DNA of 46,176 nucleotides from Phycisphaerae bacterium (GTDB lineage: Bacteria; Planctomycetota; Phycisphaerae; Phycisphaerales; SM1A02). The position numbers and the translations under genes were made by a program. Below, in pieces: positions 18,241 through 26,401 of this stretch (its first letter is position 1; each line of letters opens with the position of its first letter). Location: assembly GCA_016795035.1 (NCBI GenBank), contig JAEUIT010000005.1, positions 1 through 46,176 on the forward strand. The letters run 5' to 3'. The notes below the pieces were generated by a model. The model saw only the letters and a program-made list of their open reading frames with translations, did not search any database and was not told the DNA's origin.

Positions 18241-19647
18241 ATGGACTGCTGCTCGAATCGCATGCCCCTTCCGATGAACCGTCGCGCGCTCCTTCAGACG
18301 CTCGCGTGCGGCTTCGGCTACGCCGCGTTCGCAGGCCTCGCGACGAGCGCCTTCGGCGACGACATCGCCACCGATCCGCTCGCGCCGCGCTCGCCGCACT
18401 TCGCGCCGCGGGCGAAGCGCGTGATCTTCCTCTGCATGGTCGGCGGACCGTCGCACGTCGACACGTTCGACTACAAGCCGAAGCTCGCGACCGACGACGG
18501 CAAGGCGTTCGGCAAGGGCTTCCGACAGGGAGCGAAGCTGCTCGCGTCGCCGTGGAAATTCCGGCAACACGGAGAGAGCGGTCTCTGGGTGAGCGACCTC
18601 TTCCCCGAAGTCGCGAAGCACGCCGACAAGCTGTGCCTCCTGCGCGGCATGAAGACCGACGTGCCGGCGCACCCGCAGGCGCAGATGAAGCTGCACACGG
18701 GCTCGTTCCAGTTCGTGCGTCCGTCGATGGGCGCGTGGTCGCTCTACGGCCTCGGAACCGCGAACCGCAACCTCCCCGGCTTCGTCACGATCAATCCGAA
18801 CGGCAGCGCGCAGCATTACGGCTCGTCGTTTCTGCCGGCCGTGTATCAGGGCGTTCCGGTCCGCGCGTCGCGCAACAACCGCGGCAACGAGGAGCCCATC
18901 GAGAACATCCGAAACACGCGCCTCGGCTCGAAGGCGCAGCGCGAGCAGCTCGACCTCGTGCAGAAGCTCAATCGCACGAACCTGAAGCGCGAGGAGGAAG
19001 ACGCGCAGATCGAAGGCGTGATCGAGAGCTACGAGCTCGCGTTCCGCATGCAGGCCGAAGTGCCCGAGCTCCTCGACCTCTCGAGCGAGTCGAAGGCGAC
19101 GCAGGAGCTCTACGGCATCGGCGCGAGCGGCGCGACGCCCGCCGGCGAATCGTTCGCGCGGCAGTGCCTCCTCGCGCGGCGCTTCGCGGAGGAAGGCGTG
19201 CGCTTCACGGTCGTCTCCCACGGCGGCTGGGACACGCACCGCAACCTGCGCGACGACCTCGAGAAGCAGTGCGGCGAGATCGATCGTCCGATCGCGGGAC
19301 TCCTCGCCGATCTCAAGAAGCGCGGCATGCTCGACGACACGCTGGTCGTCTGGGGCGGCGAGTTCGGCCGGACACCCTACGCGCAGAACGGCAACGGGCG
19401 CGACCACAACAACAAGGGCTTCACGATCTGGATGGCCGGCGGCGGCGTGAAGGGCGGCCTGAGCTACGGCTCAACCGACGACTACGGCATCGAAGCCGTC
19501 GACGGCGCGATGGACATCCACGATTGGCACGCGACGGTCTTGCACTTGTTAGGCCTCGACCACGAGAAGCTCACGTATCGCCACGCGGGGCGCGACTTCC
19601 GCCTGACGGACGTGAAGGGCGTGGTGAACAAGGCGATTCTGGCATGA
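18241..19647 (+). CDS. DUF1501 family secreted protein
   Basis: Starts at ATG 18241 with GGAGG five bases upstream. The N-terminus carries NRRALLQTLACGFG and a hydrophobic stretch, compatible with Tat export (twin Arg, degenerate). The body has DUF1501 landmarks: KRVIFLCMVGGPSHVDTFD, then WVSDLFPEVAKHADKL, GGWDTHRN, LVVWGGEFGRTP and GRDHNNKGFTIWMAGGGVKGG. The fold is related to sulfatases and alkaline phosphatases, and GGPSHVDTF and GEFGRTP carry likely metal ligands. It forms the canonical pair with the PSCyt1/DUF1549/DUF1553 gene 40 bases upstream. 468 residues. Substrate unknown. One Leu is encoded by the rare codon TTA. Confidence 0.92.
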   Translation: MDCCSNRMPLPMNRRALLQTLACGFGYAAFAGLATSAFGDDIATDPLAPRSPHFAPRAKRVIFLCMVGGPSHVDTFDYKPKLATDDGKAFGKGFRQGAKLLASPWKFRQHGESGLWVSDLFPEVAKHADKLCLLRGMKTDVPAHPQAQMKLHTGSFQFVRPSMGAWSLYGLGTANRNLPGFVTINPNGSAQHYGSSFLPAVYQGVPVRASRNNRGNEEPIENIRNTRLGSKAQREQLDLVQKLNRTNLKREEEDAQIEGVIESYELAFRMQAEVPELLDLSSESKATQELYGIGASGATPAGESFARQCLLARRFAEEGVRFTVVSHGGWDTHRNLRDDLEKQCGEIDRPIAGLLADLKKRGMLDDTLVVWGGEFGRTPYAQNGNGRDHNNKGFTIWMAGGGVKGGLSYGSTDDYGIEAVDGAMDIHDWHATVLHLLGLDHEKLTYRHAGRDFRLTDVKGVVNKAILA

Positions 19648-19668
19648 GGCAGAGAGGATTCAGGAGCC

Positions 19669-19711
19669 AGGAGTCAGGAGTCCGTGGGAATGCCCCTGAC
19701 TCCTGACTCCT
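19669..19711. repeat. 14-bp inverted repeat built of CAGGAGT heptads
   Basis: AGGAGTCAGGAGTC (19669-19682) is matched perfectly by GACTCCTGACTCCT (19698-19711) around a 15-base loop. Flanking copies are less perfect (CAGGAGC upstream, TCCTGACTCC downstream). It fills the gap between two convergent genes, so it may end transcription from both sides, but the heptad periodicity points to a slippage-prone repeat. Confidence 0.8.
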
Positions 19712-19729
19712 CAATCCTGACTCCTTCTC

Positions 19730-20431
19730 TCAGCACTCTCCCCACGCACCCAGCACCACCGCGATGTCCTGGCCGTCGACCGTCCCGTCGGCGGTCAAGT
19801 CCGCGTTGCCGCTCCCCCAGGCGCCGAGGAGGATGCCGAGGTCGGCGGCGTCGACCGTGCCGTTGTCGTCGAGGTCGGCCGGACACGCCGGCGCGGGCGC
19901 CGGCTTGTAGAGCCAGACGCCGCGGTAGAAGCTCGCGGTCGTCGTTTCAGTCACGGCTGCAACGTTGAAGTAGCCGTCGAAGACCGGATACTGCGCGCTC
20001 GCTTCAGGAATCGAGCCCATGCCGTCGGCATTGGTCGAGGCCCAGCCGCTGATGTAGAGGTAGCCGCCAAACGTCGTGTAGTAGTCGAACGTCGGCAGGA
20101 AGATGCCGAGATAGAAGAGCGCCGGGAGGACGTACGCGGGACCGCCGACGGTCTCCGTTGCAGCCATCTCGGGCGCAAACTCCGCGAAGAGTTCCTGCAC
20201 GTCTTCCTTCGATGCCCACACGAGTCCGGTCACGTCCTTGCCTGCGAGGAAACCGCGGCATGGCGTCAGGCCGTCGTCCGGGCAGATCGTGTGGATCGAC
20301 TCCCAGGTCAATCCCTTGAAGGACGCCGGTTGGTACCACTCGCGGCCCTGGGTATCGACGAATGTCTGTGCGTGGGCCGAGGCGGCAACTGCGAGGGAAA
20401 GACCGATGGAGGCGATGAGGGTGATTCGCAT
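19730..20431 (-). CDS. secreted protein of unknown function with C-terminal dockerin
   Basis: The signal peptide (MRITLIASIG to AHAQ) is followed by about 150 residues without recognised family features; FDYYTTFGGYLYISGW and DGYFNVAAVT look like beta strands. The last 50 residues are a dockerin-like pair: ACPADLDDNGTVDAADLG ending LLGAWG, then DLTADGTVDGQDIAVVLGAWGEC. The cysteines bracketing the pair fit the so-called GC-type dockerin anchors of this phylum. AGGAG lies eight bases upstream of the ATG. 233 residues. The central part may be exported and held at the cell surface; its function cannot be inferred. Confidence 0.82.
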   Translation of the reverse strand: MRITLIASIGLSLAVAASAHAQTFVDTQGREWYQPASFKGLTWESIHTICPDDGLTPCRGFLAGKDVTGLVWASKEDVQELFAEFAPEMAATETVGGPAYVLPALFYLGIFLPTFDYYTTFGGYLYISGWASTNADGMGSIPEASAQYPVFDGYFNVAAVTETTTASFYRGVWLYKPAPAPACPADLDDNGTVDAADLGILLGAWGSGNADLTADGTVDGQDIAVVLGAWGEC

Positions 20432-20485
20432 GGTGAGACTCCTGCCGAGATCGGAGCCGGGCTTCGCTCGGCAGATACGAGCGTC

Positions 20486-21310
20486 TCACGGATTTGCGGA
20501 AGAGTCGTAGGGGATTCTTTTGCGGGCGGTCCGAAGGATGTCGCCAAGCGTGGTGTTCTCGAGTAGCCGATCTGCCCGCCAGAGCAGGCGGATCGAAAGA
20601 AACTGAGCGGCTCCATCCACAACTCCCACGAGAACGGACGCGACGGCGAGCGGCCACCGCGGGCCTACCCGAGGGGGATAGGCAACGAGTATCCCGACGA
20701 GGATCGCCCACGCGATCGCCGTGCTTGCCCACACGAGTTTCCAGCGCGTCTCGTCGGCGCCTGTTACTGCAGCGCTAATTGCGTCGAGTATGGGTCGGAG
20801 TCTCCTGCGGACATTCGCAAAGACGTGCAGTCGATAGGCGGCGGCCGCGGCGACGAGAAGAGGCACGGGCACGCCGTACTTCGTCATGAGCCAAAGCGCG
20901 CCGGACATGAGTGGGAACCGAAGGAAGCCCCATGTGCGATCCAACCACGCTTGCAGCAATTCGCCGTTGCCAGAGCGCGCGTGGAGCCTTTGGAGGGGAC
21001 GGCCGACGCTGAAGAAGCCGAAGAGGTGCGCGAGAAGAGCGAGGAATGCGAGCGCGATGATCGTGGAAGAGGGCGGCACCCGGATCCAGAGCGCCATCGG
21101 AACGACGATGGTCCACGCGCCAAACGCGAGGGTGAGGCCGTACCGTGCGATTCGTAGCTGGGTCCTGTCCACGCCCGCCCGCACGGCGGCGAACGCTCGA
21201 TCCGACTCGCGCTTCGTGAGTCCGCACTCGGGGCAGGAGCCGCCGTCGGGTGTTCCGTGCAGGCTGTAGCCGCAGCGAAAGCAGGCGGTGGGGTCGACGA
21301 TTTCGGTCAC
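20486..21310 (-). CDS. small multi-helix membrane protein with zinc ribbon
   Basis: Starts at GTG 21310, overlapping the preceding stop as GTGA; the open frame continues upstream only as shadow of that gene. The N-terminus has C-F-R-C-G-Y-S-L and CPECG spaced about 13 residues apart, a zinc ribbon frequent in planctomycete membrane proteins. Several hydrophobic helices follow (LTLAFGAWTIVVPMALWI, ALAFLALLAHLFGFF, AIAWAILVGILVAY and others). 274 residues. It resembles the protein encoded immediately upstream in layout and ribbon, so the two are probably tandem paralogues. No enzymatic motif seen. Confidence 0.75.
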   Translation of the reverse strand: MTEIVDPTACFRCGYSLHGTPDGGSCPECGLTKRESDRAFAAVRAGVDRTQLRIARYGLTLAFGAWTIVVPMALWIRVPPSSTIIALAFLALLAHLFGFFSVGRPLQRLHARSGNGELLQAWLDRTWGFLRFPLMSGALWLMTKYGVPVPLLVAAAAAYRLHVFANVRRRLRPILDAISAAVTGADETRWKLVWASTAIAWAILVGILVAYPPRVGPRWPLAVASVLVGVVDGAAQFLSIRLLWRADRLLENTTLGDILRTARKRIPYDSSANP

Positions 21311-22128
21311 GTCGCGGCCTCTCGCTGGAGCCGCTTCCACTCCTGCAACGCGGAGATACCGCCGCGGGCTTTCAGTCCCCGCAGCGCTCGCTCGGTGCGC
21401 CAGACGAGCCGGACCATCAGCGCCTGCAGTGACGTGTCGACGAGCACCACGAGGACGGCGATGGGCCCGACGATCACCTTCGGGTTCGGCCACGAGGTCC
21501 AGAGGATGATGCTTACCGCAACGAGGAGCCATCCTCCCGCCGTGACGACGACGAGTCGCGCGAGGATGCGCGACTCGCGATCCTCGAGCGCGATGGCACG
21601 CGCGAGTTCGACGAACCGCAACGCGGTCGCCGCGAGGCCGATCATCCGCAGGAGGACGGCGCTCGCCGCGATGACCACCCAGGGATTCGGCACGCGCGAC
21701 GACGCGTAGAACCCGGCGACGATCACCGCCAACTGACCCGTCGTCATCCAGTTCACGGGGGCATCGGTTCGCGACGGAACGCCTTCGTCACGAAATGCAG
21801 CGAGCAGGGATCGGCGCAGGTTGAGATACATGAGCGTGTGCGCGATACCGCCGAGAACTGCGAGGAACATCGCAGCCGGTTGCGTGAGCGTCACCACGAG
21901 CACGATGCCGAGAATGAGAATGCACCACGACACGAGGCCTGCGGTGACCTCGTTCTTGACTTGATAAAGCGGCTCGAGATTCACGCGCGCCCGCTCCGAC
22001 GTGTACGCCGCGAGCGATTCGGCGACCGGCAGGCCGCACTCCGGACAGACGCCGCGTCGGCGCGTCGCCCGGAGGTCGTAGCCGCAGCGATAGCACTCGA
22101 GTCGATCGCGCGCGGGGGCGTCGGTCAA
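21307..22128 (-). CDS. small multi-helix membrane protein with zinc ribbon (paralogue)
   Basis: Begins at TTG 22128, overlapping the upstream stop as TTGA, and ends overlapping the next start as GTGA, so the middle gene of a tightly coupled trio. The zinc ribbon is CYRCGYDLRAT then CPECG in residues 12-33. About six membrane helices follow (for example GLVSWCILILGIVLVVTL, MFLAVLGGIAHTLMY, VIVGPIAVLVVLVDTS). 273 residues. Same architecture as its downstream neighbour. Function unknown. Confidence 0.77.
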   Translation of the reverse strand: MTDAPARDRLECYRCGYDLRATRRRGVCPECGLPVAESLAAYTSERARVNLEPLYQVKNEVTAGLVSWCILILGIVLVVTLTQPAAMFLAVLGGIAHTLMYLNLRRSLLAAFRDEGVPSRTDAPVNWMTTGQLAVIVAGFYASSRVPNPWVVIAASAVLLRMIGLAATALRFVELARAIALEDRESRILARLVVVTAGGWLLVAVSIILWTSWPNPKVIVGPIAVLVVLVDTSLQALMVRLVWRTERALRGLKARGGISALQEWKRLQREAAT

Positions 22129-22631
22129 CGCTTTCCTCGTTGCAGCCAGATGCCGCCGCCGATGAAGGTGAAGACGATGCCCATGATGCCGATGATCCCC
22201 GGCACGAACCAGGCCCGGAGGACCGTGTCGATGTCGGCGTCGCTCGGGTTGTCCGGGTTGTAGCGCACCGGAACCTTGGTTCCCGGCTGAAACGGCGAGG
22301 ACGTCGAGACGGAGCTATAGAACTCGACGGTCGTTCCGTCGGGAGTCGCGAACTGCACGTGCTCGGCGTACGTCGTGCTGCCGCGCCGCGACCCGCTGCC
22401 CGAGCTGCGTCGCGCGTCGAGGTCCATGACGATGCCGGTCGCTTCCTTCGAGTGGGAGCGCCAGTTCCACGTCCGCACCGCGGCGATGCCGGCGCCGACC
22501 TGCATGCCGATTCCGATCACCGTGAAAATGATCCCGATGCGGCGGCCCCACGTTGCAGCTAACTCGAGACGCTTGCGGACATCGGTGAATCGCTGCGTTT
22601 CTTCGGGTTTTTCGTTTGACGTGGGTGGCAC
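22125..22631 (-). CDS. DUF3592-like two-helix membrane protein
   Basis: Two membrane helices (IGIIFTVIGIGMQVGAGIAA and IIGIMGIVFTFIGGGIWL) flank an extracytoplasmic beta domain with DUF3592 features: TGIVMDLD, then YAEHVQFATPDGTTVEFYS and the loop PFQPGTKVPVRYNPDNPSDA. First gene of the coupled trio 22.6-20.5 kb. The start is uncertain: GTG 22631 fits the family length (168 residues), but GGAGGAGG lies 16 bases upstream, too far for an ideal site; GTG 22664 would include it in the gene. Function of the family unknown. Confidence 0.78.
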   Translation of the reverse strand: MPPTSNEKPEETQRFTDVRKRLELAATWGRRIGIIFTVIGIGMQVGAGIAAVRTWNWRSHSKEATGIVMDLDARRSSGSGSRRGSTTYAEHVQFATPDGTTVEFYSSVSTSSPFQPGTKVPVRYNPDNPSDADIDTVLRAWFVPGIIGIMGIVFTFIGGGIWLQRGKR

Positions 22632-22923
22632 ATCGGCTATTTTCCCGCCTCCTCCATTCCACACAAGAGTTTTCCGATGCTTCTCCTAGTTGCGACAGCC
22701 TGCACCCCAGCCGACCTCGACCGCCACCTGGCGTTCGATGCGTCGAGTCTGTGCGCGCCTTGGCGTTGCAGCTCCCCGTCGACCTGACGGCCGAGATGCC
22801 CACATCCTCGCGCCGCGCTCGGCGCAGAAGTCCACAACCGAAAGGGTTTACGTCCGCGCCGACACGATCGTCGCCGCGGGATCGTCACTGTTTGTCGCGA
22901 CGGAATCGTCGCGGAGATGTCAC

Positions 22924-23184
22924 ATGGACACTGAAGTCATGAACGGCCCGCCGCTCCCGTCACGGGTGCGCACGGCCTTCGCCTATCTCTCGTATGTCCA
23001 GTCTCGGCTCCAGCCGTGCTGTCACCCGGCGGGGGAGCTCACGAAGCATGAGGAGGCGGTCGAACGGATCGCGCTCCGCACGCTCGTCGAGTTCATGACC
23101 GGCGAATGCGAGTTCGCCGACGACTCGCCTTCCAGCAACGAGGAGTCCGAATGCGAGAAGAAGGCGCGCAAGAGGAAGAAGTGA
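22924..23184 (+). CDS. small hypothetical protein with charged tail
   Basis: An 86-residue protein starting at ATG 22924, with GGAG seven bases before it. It has a predicted helical body (VRTAFAYLSYVQSRL, then EEAVERIALRTLVEFMTG), a Cys pair (PCCHP), an acidic stretch and a Lys/Arg-rich end (EKKARKRKK). The frame is open for 234 bases upstream, but that part lacks a start with a ribosome site and looks like non-coding sequence. No family recognised. The gene is isolated between the membrane-protein trio and the CPBP protease gene. Confidence 0.5.
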   Translation: MDTEVMNGPPLPSRVRTAFAYLSYVQSRLQPCCHPAGELTKHEEAVERIALRTLVEFMTGECEFADDSPSSNEESECEKKARKRKK

Positions 23185-23211
23185 AGCGACCGGGCCGCAG
23201 GGGCTGCAAGG

Positions 23212-24150
23212 TCAGGCTGCGTCTCCGACGCCCCTGCCCTCGCGCCCCGGCCCCGGGTGCGGCGCCCGGATGAGCGTCACGATGGCAAACGGGAAGGCAA
23301 CCAGCGACACCAGGACGACGACCGCCGCGAACCGCATCGCGTCCATGTCGTCGATGTTGTTTTGGATCCCGATGATCTGGATGGCGTTCCAGGTGCTATT
23401 CACTCCTGCGTGAATCACCATGCCCGGAAACACCGAGTTGGTGCGCCAGGCAACCACGCCGATCCAGACGCCGAGAACAAGCGCGAGCCCCATCGCCGGC
23501 GGGTCCACGTGGACAAGCGCGAAGAGGACGCTCGTCACGCCGATCGCAACGGGCGGCGACCAGCGGCGCAGAAGTCTCCGTTGCAGCAACCCACGGAAGA
23601 TCAGTTCCTCGCACGTGCCCGGAAGGAGCCCGATCGCCGCGATCCAGAGGACCGCCTTCCATGCGGGGACCTCGCCCCACATCTCCATGATTTCCGTCGG
23701 CGGCGCCACGCTCGGGAGGAGCGCCGCCGCACCGAGCGCGAGCGCGAACGGCACTCCGCTGCCGATGAGGATCGCCGTCCAGCCGCCGACGCCGAGCCGC
23801 GCGGGCCAACGAAGTCCGAGTGTCTCGACGATTGGCGGCGCTCCGCTGGCTTCGCGCTGCGCGGAGAACCACGCATGCGCGACGGCGGCGACGAAGATTC
23901 CGGCCTGGACCGGCGCCAAGAGGAGGATGATGCCGATCGCGTCGGAGGCGAGGAAGCGCTCGATCTCGCCTGGTGACCTGCCTGCAACGGTGAGAGCGAC
24001 GCCCGCGGTCACGGCAATCGCCAGTACGGCAATCATCCCGAGGAGGAATCCGAGCGCCACGGTGACGAACGGTGTCCACGTGCGCGGCCGACCCACGACC
24101 TCCGCCGTCGTGACGGCCGGCGGCGCCGCATCCCCCCACACCTCGCTCAC
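23212..24150 (-). CDS. CPBP (CAAX/Abi type) intramembrane metalloprotease
   Basis: About eight membrane helices in 312 residues with the three family motifs: Glu181-Glu182 and Arg186 in EELIFRGLLQ, His214 in ALVHVDP, and His247/Asn251 in HAGVNSTW. These form the metal-binding site of type II CAAX-prenyl endopeptidase-like proteases, which act inside the membrane; bacterial substrates are mostly unknown. The GTG start overlaps the purM stop as GTGA, indicating translation coupled to purM, a functionally unrelated gene. Confidence 0.92.
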   Translation of the reverse strand: MSEVWGDAAPPAVTTAEVVGRPRTWTPFVTVALGFLLGMIAVLAIAVTAGVALTVAGRSPGEIERFLASDAIGIILLLAPVQAGIFVAAVAHAWFSAQREASGAPPIVETLGLRWPARLGVGGWTAILIGSGVPFALALGAAALLPSVAPPTEIMEMWGEVPAWKAVLWIAAIGLLPGTCEELIFRGLLQRRLLRRWSPPVAIGVTSVLFALVHVDPPAMGLALVLGVWIGVVAWRTNSVFPGMVIHAGVNSTWNAIQIIGIQNNIDDMDAMRFAAVVVLVSLVAFPFAIVTLIRAPHPGPGREGRGVGDAA

Positions 24151-25325
24151 GTCGTCACGCCCGGCAGCTGCACCTCACCGGTGCCCTTCACGATCTCGCC
24201 GATCGGGAACGCCTTTTCGCCCGACTTCTTGAGCTTCTCGAGCACGCCGTCGACGAACGTCGGCCGCACGATCACCACGTATCCGACGCCCATGTTGAAG
24301 ACGCGATACATCTCCGCGCGCTCCACGTTGCCGTGCTTCTCGAGGAAGGGGAAGATCGCCGGCGGCGTCCACGACGTGACGTCGATGACGGCGTCGACGT
24401 CGGGCGGGAGCGCGCGGCACACGTTGCCGGGCAAGCCGCCGCCCGTGATGTGCGCCATGCCGCTCACGACCTTCTTGCGGCGATAGCTCGCGAGGAGCTT
24501 CACGATCGGCTTCGCGTAGATCTTCGTCGGTTCAAGGAGGACGTCGACGAGCCGACGATCGCCGCCTTCCGACTTCTTTCGCAATGGCTGAAGCTCGGGG
24601 TAGACCTTGCGGTAATCGAGGCCGGCGCGGTCGATGATCTTCCGCACGAGCGTGTAGCCGTTCGAGTGGACGCCGCTCGACGCGAGGCCGATCACGACGT
24701 CCCCCTTCTTCACGCGAAGCGGATCCATCGCGCGATCGAGTTCGACGACGCCGACCGCGAAGCCCGCGATGTCGAAGTCGCCCGGCGAGTAGATGTCGGG
24801 CATCTCGGCGCACTCGCCGCCGATGAGCGCGCAGCCGGCGATCTCGCAGCCCTTCGCGACGCCCGCGATCATCGCGGTCGTGTCGGCGGGGTCGAGCTTC
24901 GAGAGGCCGAGGTAGTCGAGGAAGAAGAGCGGCTCCGCGCCCTGCACGATGAGGTCGTTGATATTCATCGCGACGCAGTCGATGCCGACCGTGTCGTAGA
25001 TCTTGAAGTCCGCCGCGATCTTGACCTTCGTGCCCACGCCGTCGGTGCAGGCGACGAGCACCGGATCCTTGAAGTTCCTCTTGAAGAGCTTCTCGTTGTA
25101 GTCGAGCCGGAACATGCCGGCGAAGGCGCCGTGCTTGCCGATGACCCGCGGACCGTAGGTCTTGCGGAGGATCGGCTTGATGCGGTCGACGACCTCGTCG
25201 CCCGCGTCGATGTCGACGCCGGCCTCGGCGTAGGTGAGGGGCTTGCGGGACTGGCCCGCACCGGCGCCCGTTCCAGCGCTGGATCGGGTGCTCGACCGGG
25301 GCTTCGACGTGGTTTTCGCGGACAT
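24147..25325 (-). CDS. purM: phosphoribosylformylglycinamidine cyclo-ligase (AIR synthase)
   Basis: Fifth step of purine synthesis: ATP-driven closure of FGAM to aminoimidazole ribonucleotide in the cytoplasm. Family landmarks: TYAEAGVDIDAGDEVV near residue 31, DGVGTKVKIA, DCVAMNINDLIVQGAEPLFFLDYL, GGECAEMPDIY, GLASSGVHSNGYTL and AHITGGGLPGN. 392 residues, longer than the usual 345, because of a Ser/Thr/Lys-rich N-terminal extension of about 30 residues before the conserved TYAEAG. No other pur genes are near. Confidence 0.97.
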   Translation of the reverse strand: MSAKTTSKPRSSTRSSAGTGAGAGQSRKPLTYAEAGVDIDAGDEVVDRIKPILRKTYGPRVIGKHGAFAGMFRLDYNEKLFKRNFKDPVLVACTDGVGTKVKIAADFKIYDTVGIDCVAMNINDLIVQGAEPLFFLDYLGLSKLDPADTTAMIAGVAKGCEIAGCALIGGECAEMPDIYSPGDFDIAGFAVGVVELDRAMDPLRVKKGDVVIGLASSGVHSNGYTLVRKIIDRAGLDYRKVYPELQPLRKKSEGGDRRLVDVLLEPTKIYAKPIVKLLASYRRKKVVSGMAHITGGGLPGNVCRALPPDVDAVIDVTSWTPPAIFPFLEKHGNVERAEMYRVFNMGVGYVVIVRPTFVDGVLEKLKKSGEKAFPIGEIVKGTGEVQLPGVTT

Positions 25326-25404
25326 CGGCCGCGATTGTAAGGGCGGCGGAAGGTCGCCTCGGGGTCACCGCTTCCCTGGCCGACTTTTGCACGCCGTCGT
25401 GCTT

Positions 25405-25410
25405 TAGACT
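25405..25410 (+). promoter_or_regulatory. -10-like TAGACT nine bases before sucD
   Basis: TAGACT followed by GG(T)C ends nine bases before ATG 25420, without a ribosome-binding sequence in between. It is the same hexamer as before nrfH and suggests a very short leader. The gap to purM (25326-25419) must hold both divergent promoters. Confidence 0.45.
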
Positions 25411-25419
25411 GGTCGATCT

Positions 25420-26385
25420 ATGTCGATTCTCGTTGACGGCAACACGAAGGTGCTCTGCCAAGGCATCACCGGTTCTGCGGGCGCATTCCACACCAAGGGC
25501 TGCCTCGACTACGGCACGAAGATGGTCGGCGGCGTCACGCCCGGCAAGGGCGGCCAGAAGGACGCCAACGGTCTCCCGATCTTCGACACCGTCGCCGACG
25601 CCGTGAAGGCGACCGGCGCCCGCGCCACGATGATCTTCGTCCCGCCGCCCTTCGCGGCCGACTCGATCCTCGAAGCGGCCGCGGCCGGCATCGAGGTCGT
25701 CTGCGCGATCACCGAAGGCATTCCGGTGCAGGACATGGTCCGCACGCGGGCGGCGCTTCGCGACTTTCCGAAGACGACACTCATCGGACCGAACTGCCCC
25801 GGCGTCATCACGCCAGGCTGGCGCGTGAGCGGCGAAGGCCCGACGGCCAAGTTCGCCGGTGGCTGCAAGATCGGCATCATGCCGGGCTACATCCATACGC
25901 ACCGGAAGGACGCGTCGACCGGCAAGGCCGTCGGCATCATCAGCCGCTCCGGCACGCTGACCTACGAAGCGGTGTGGCAGACCTCGCAACGCGGCATCGG
26001 CCAGTCGACGTGCGTCGGCATCGGAGGCGACCCGGTGCGCGGCTTCGGCTTCATCGACGCACTGCAACTCTTCAACAACGATCCCGACACCGACGGCGTC
26101 ATCATGATCGGCGAGATCGGCGGCAACGACGAGACGCTCGCCGGCGACTGGATCAAGGCGAACATGCGGAAGCCGGTCGTGGCGTTCATCGCCGGCCGCA
26201 CCGCTCCTCCGGGGAAGCGCATGGGTCACGCCGGCGCGATCATCGGCGGCGCCGACGACACCGCCCAAGCGAAGATCGAATCGCTGCGCCGCAACGGCAT
26301 CGCCGTCGCGGACAGCCCCGCCGACCTCGGTTCCTCGATGATGAAGGCACTTTCGCTGACGGGCCAGCCGGTCGGCGCCCGCTGA
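25420..26385 (+). CDS. sucD: succinate-CoA ligase, alpha subunit
   Basis: Binds CoA and carries the phosphohistidine of the citric-acid-cycle enzyme that interconverts succinyl-CoA and succinate with ATP/GTP formation. Visible: [15 protein letters not shown] near the N-terminus, [42 protein letters not shown] and His270 in [10 protein letters not shown] (the phosphorylated His). A short insertion ([10 protein letters not shown]) sits where most family members go directly from the IMPG loop to VGI. 321 residues, slightly long. The beta-subunit gene is not adjacent. Confidence 0.96.
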   Translation: MSILVDGNTKVLCQGITGSAGAFHTKGCLDYGTKMVGGVTPGKGGQKDANGLPIFDTVADAVKATGARATMIFVPPPFAADSILEAAAAGIEVVCAITEGIPVQDMVRTRAALRDFPKTTLIGPNCPGVITPGWRVSGEGPTAKFAGGCKIGIMPGYIHTHRKDASTGKAVGIISRSGTLTYEAVWQTSQRGIGQSTCVGIGGDPVRGFGFIDALQLFNNDPDTDGVIMIGEIGGNDETLAGDWIKANMRKPVVAFIAGRTAPPGKRMGHAGAIIGGADDTAQAKIESLRRNGIAVADSPADLGSSMMKALSLTGQPVGAR

Positions 26386-26389
26386 CGAC

Positions 26390-26395
26390 TACGCT
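26390..26395 (+). promoter_or_regulatory. -10-like TACGCT six bases before the SGNH-like gene
   Basis: TACGCTGGTC lies six bases before ATG 26402 and five bases after the sucD stop. It matches TAGACTGGTC before sucD at eight of ten positions. No ribosome-binding sequence is present. A leaderless start inside the sucD-proximal gap is possible; read-through from sucD is the alternative. Confidence 0.35.
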
Positions 26396-26401
26396 GGTCG
26401 C

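Noticed and set aside
16086..18263. 725-codon minus-strand frame opposite the PSCyt1/DUF1549/DUF1553 gene
   Set aside because: Antisense shadow; no domain signature, while the plus strand encodes a complete known family.
170..19550. Rare TTA leucine codons (in the aldolase, FG-GAP and DUF1501 genes), always as GTTAG(G/C)C
   Set aside because: Only three cases; GTTAG as a word is rarer than composition predicts, so the shared context is probably chance.
19669..19711. Heptad repeats considered as a CRISPR array
   Set aside because: Units are seven bases with no spacers and no cas genes in the window.
22690..22923. Upstream extension of the small gene at 22924
   Set aside because: No start codon with a ribosome site, biased Arg/Ala composition; more likely spacer sequence.
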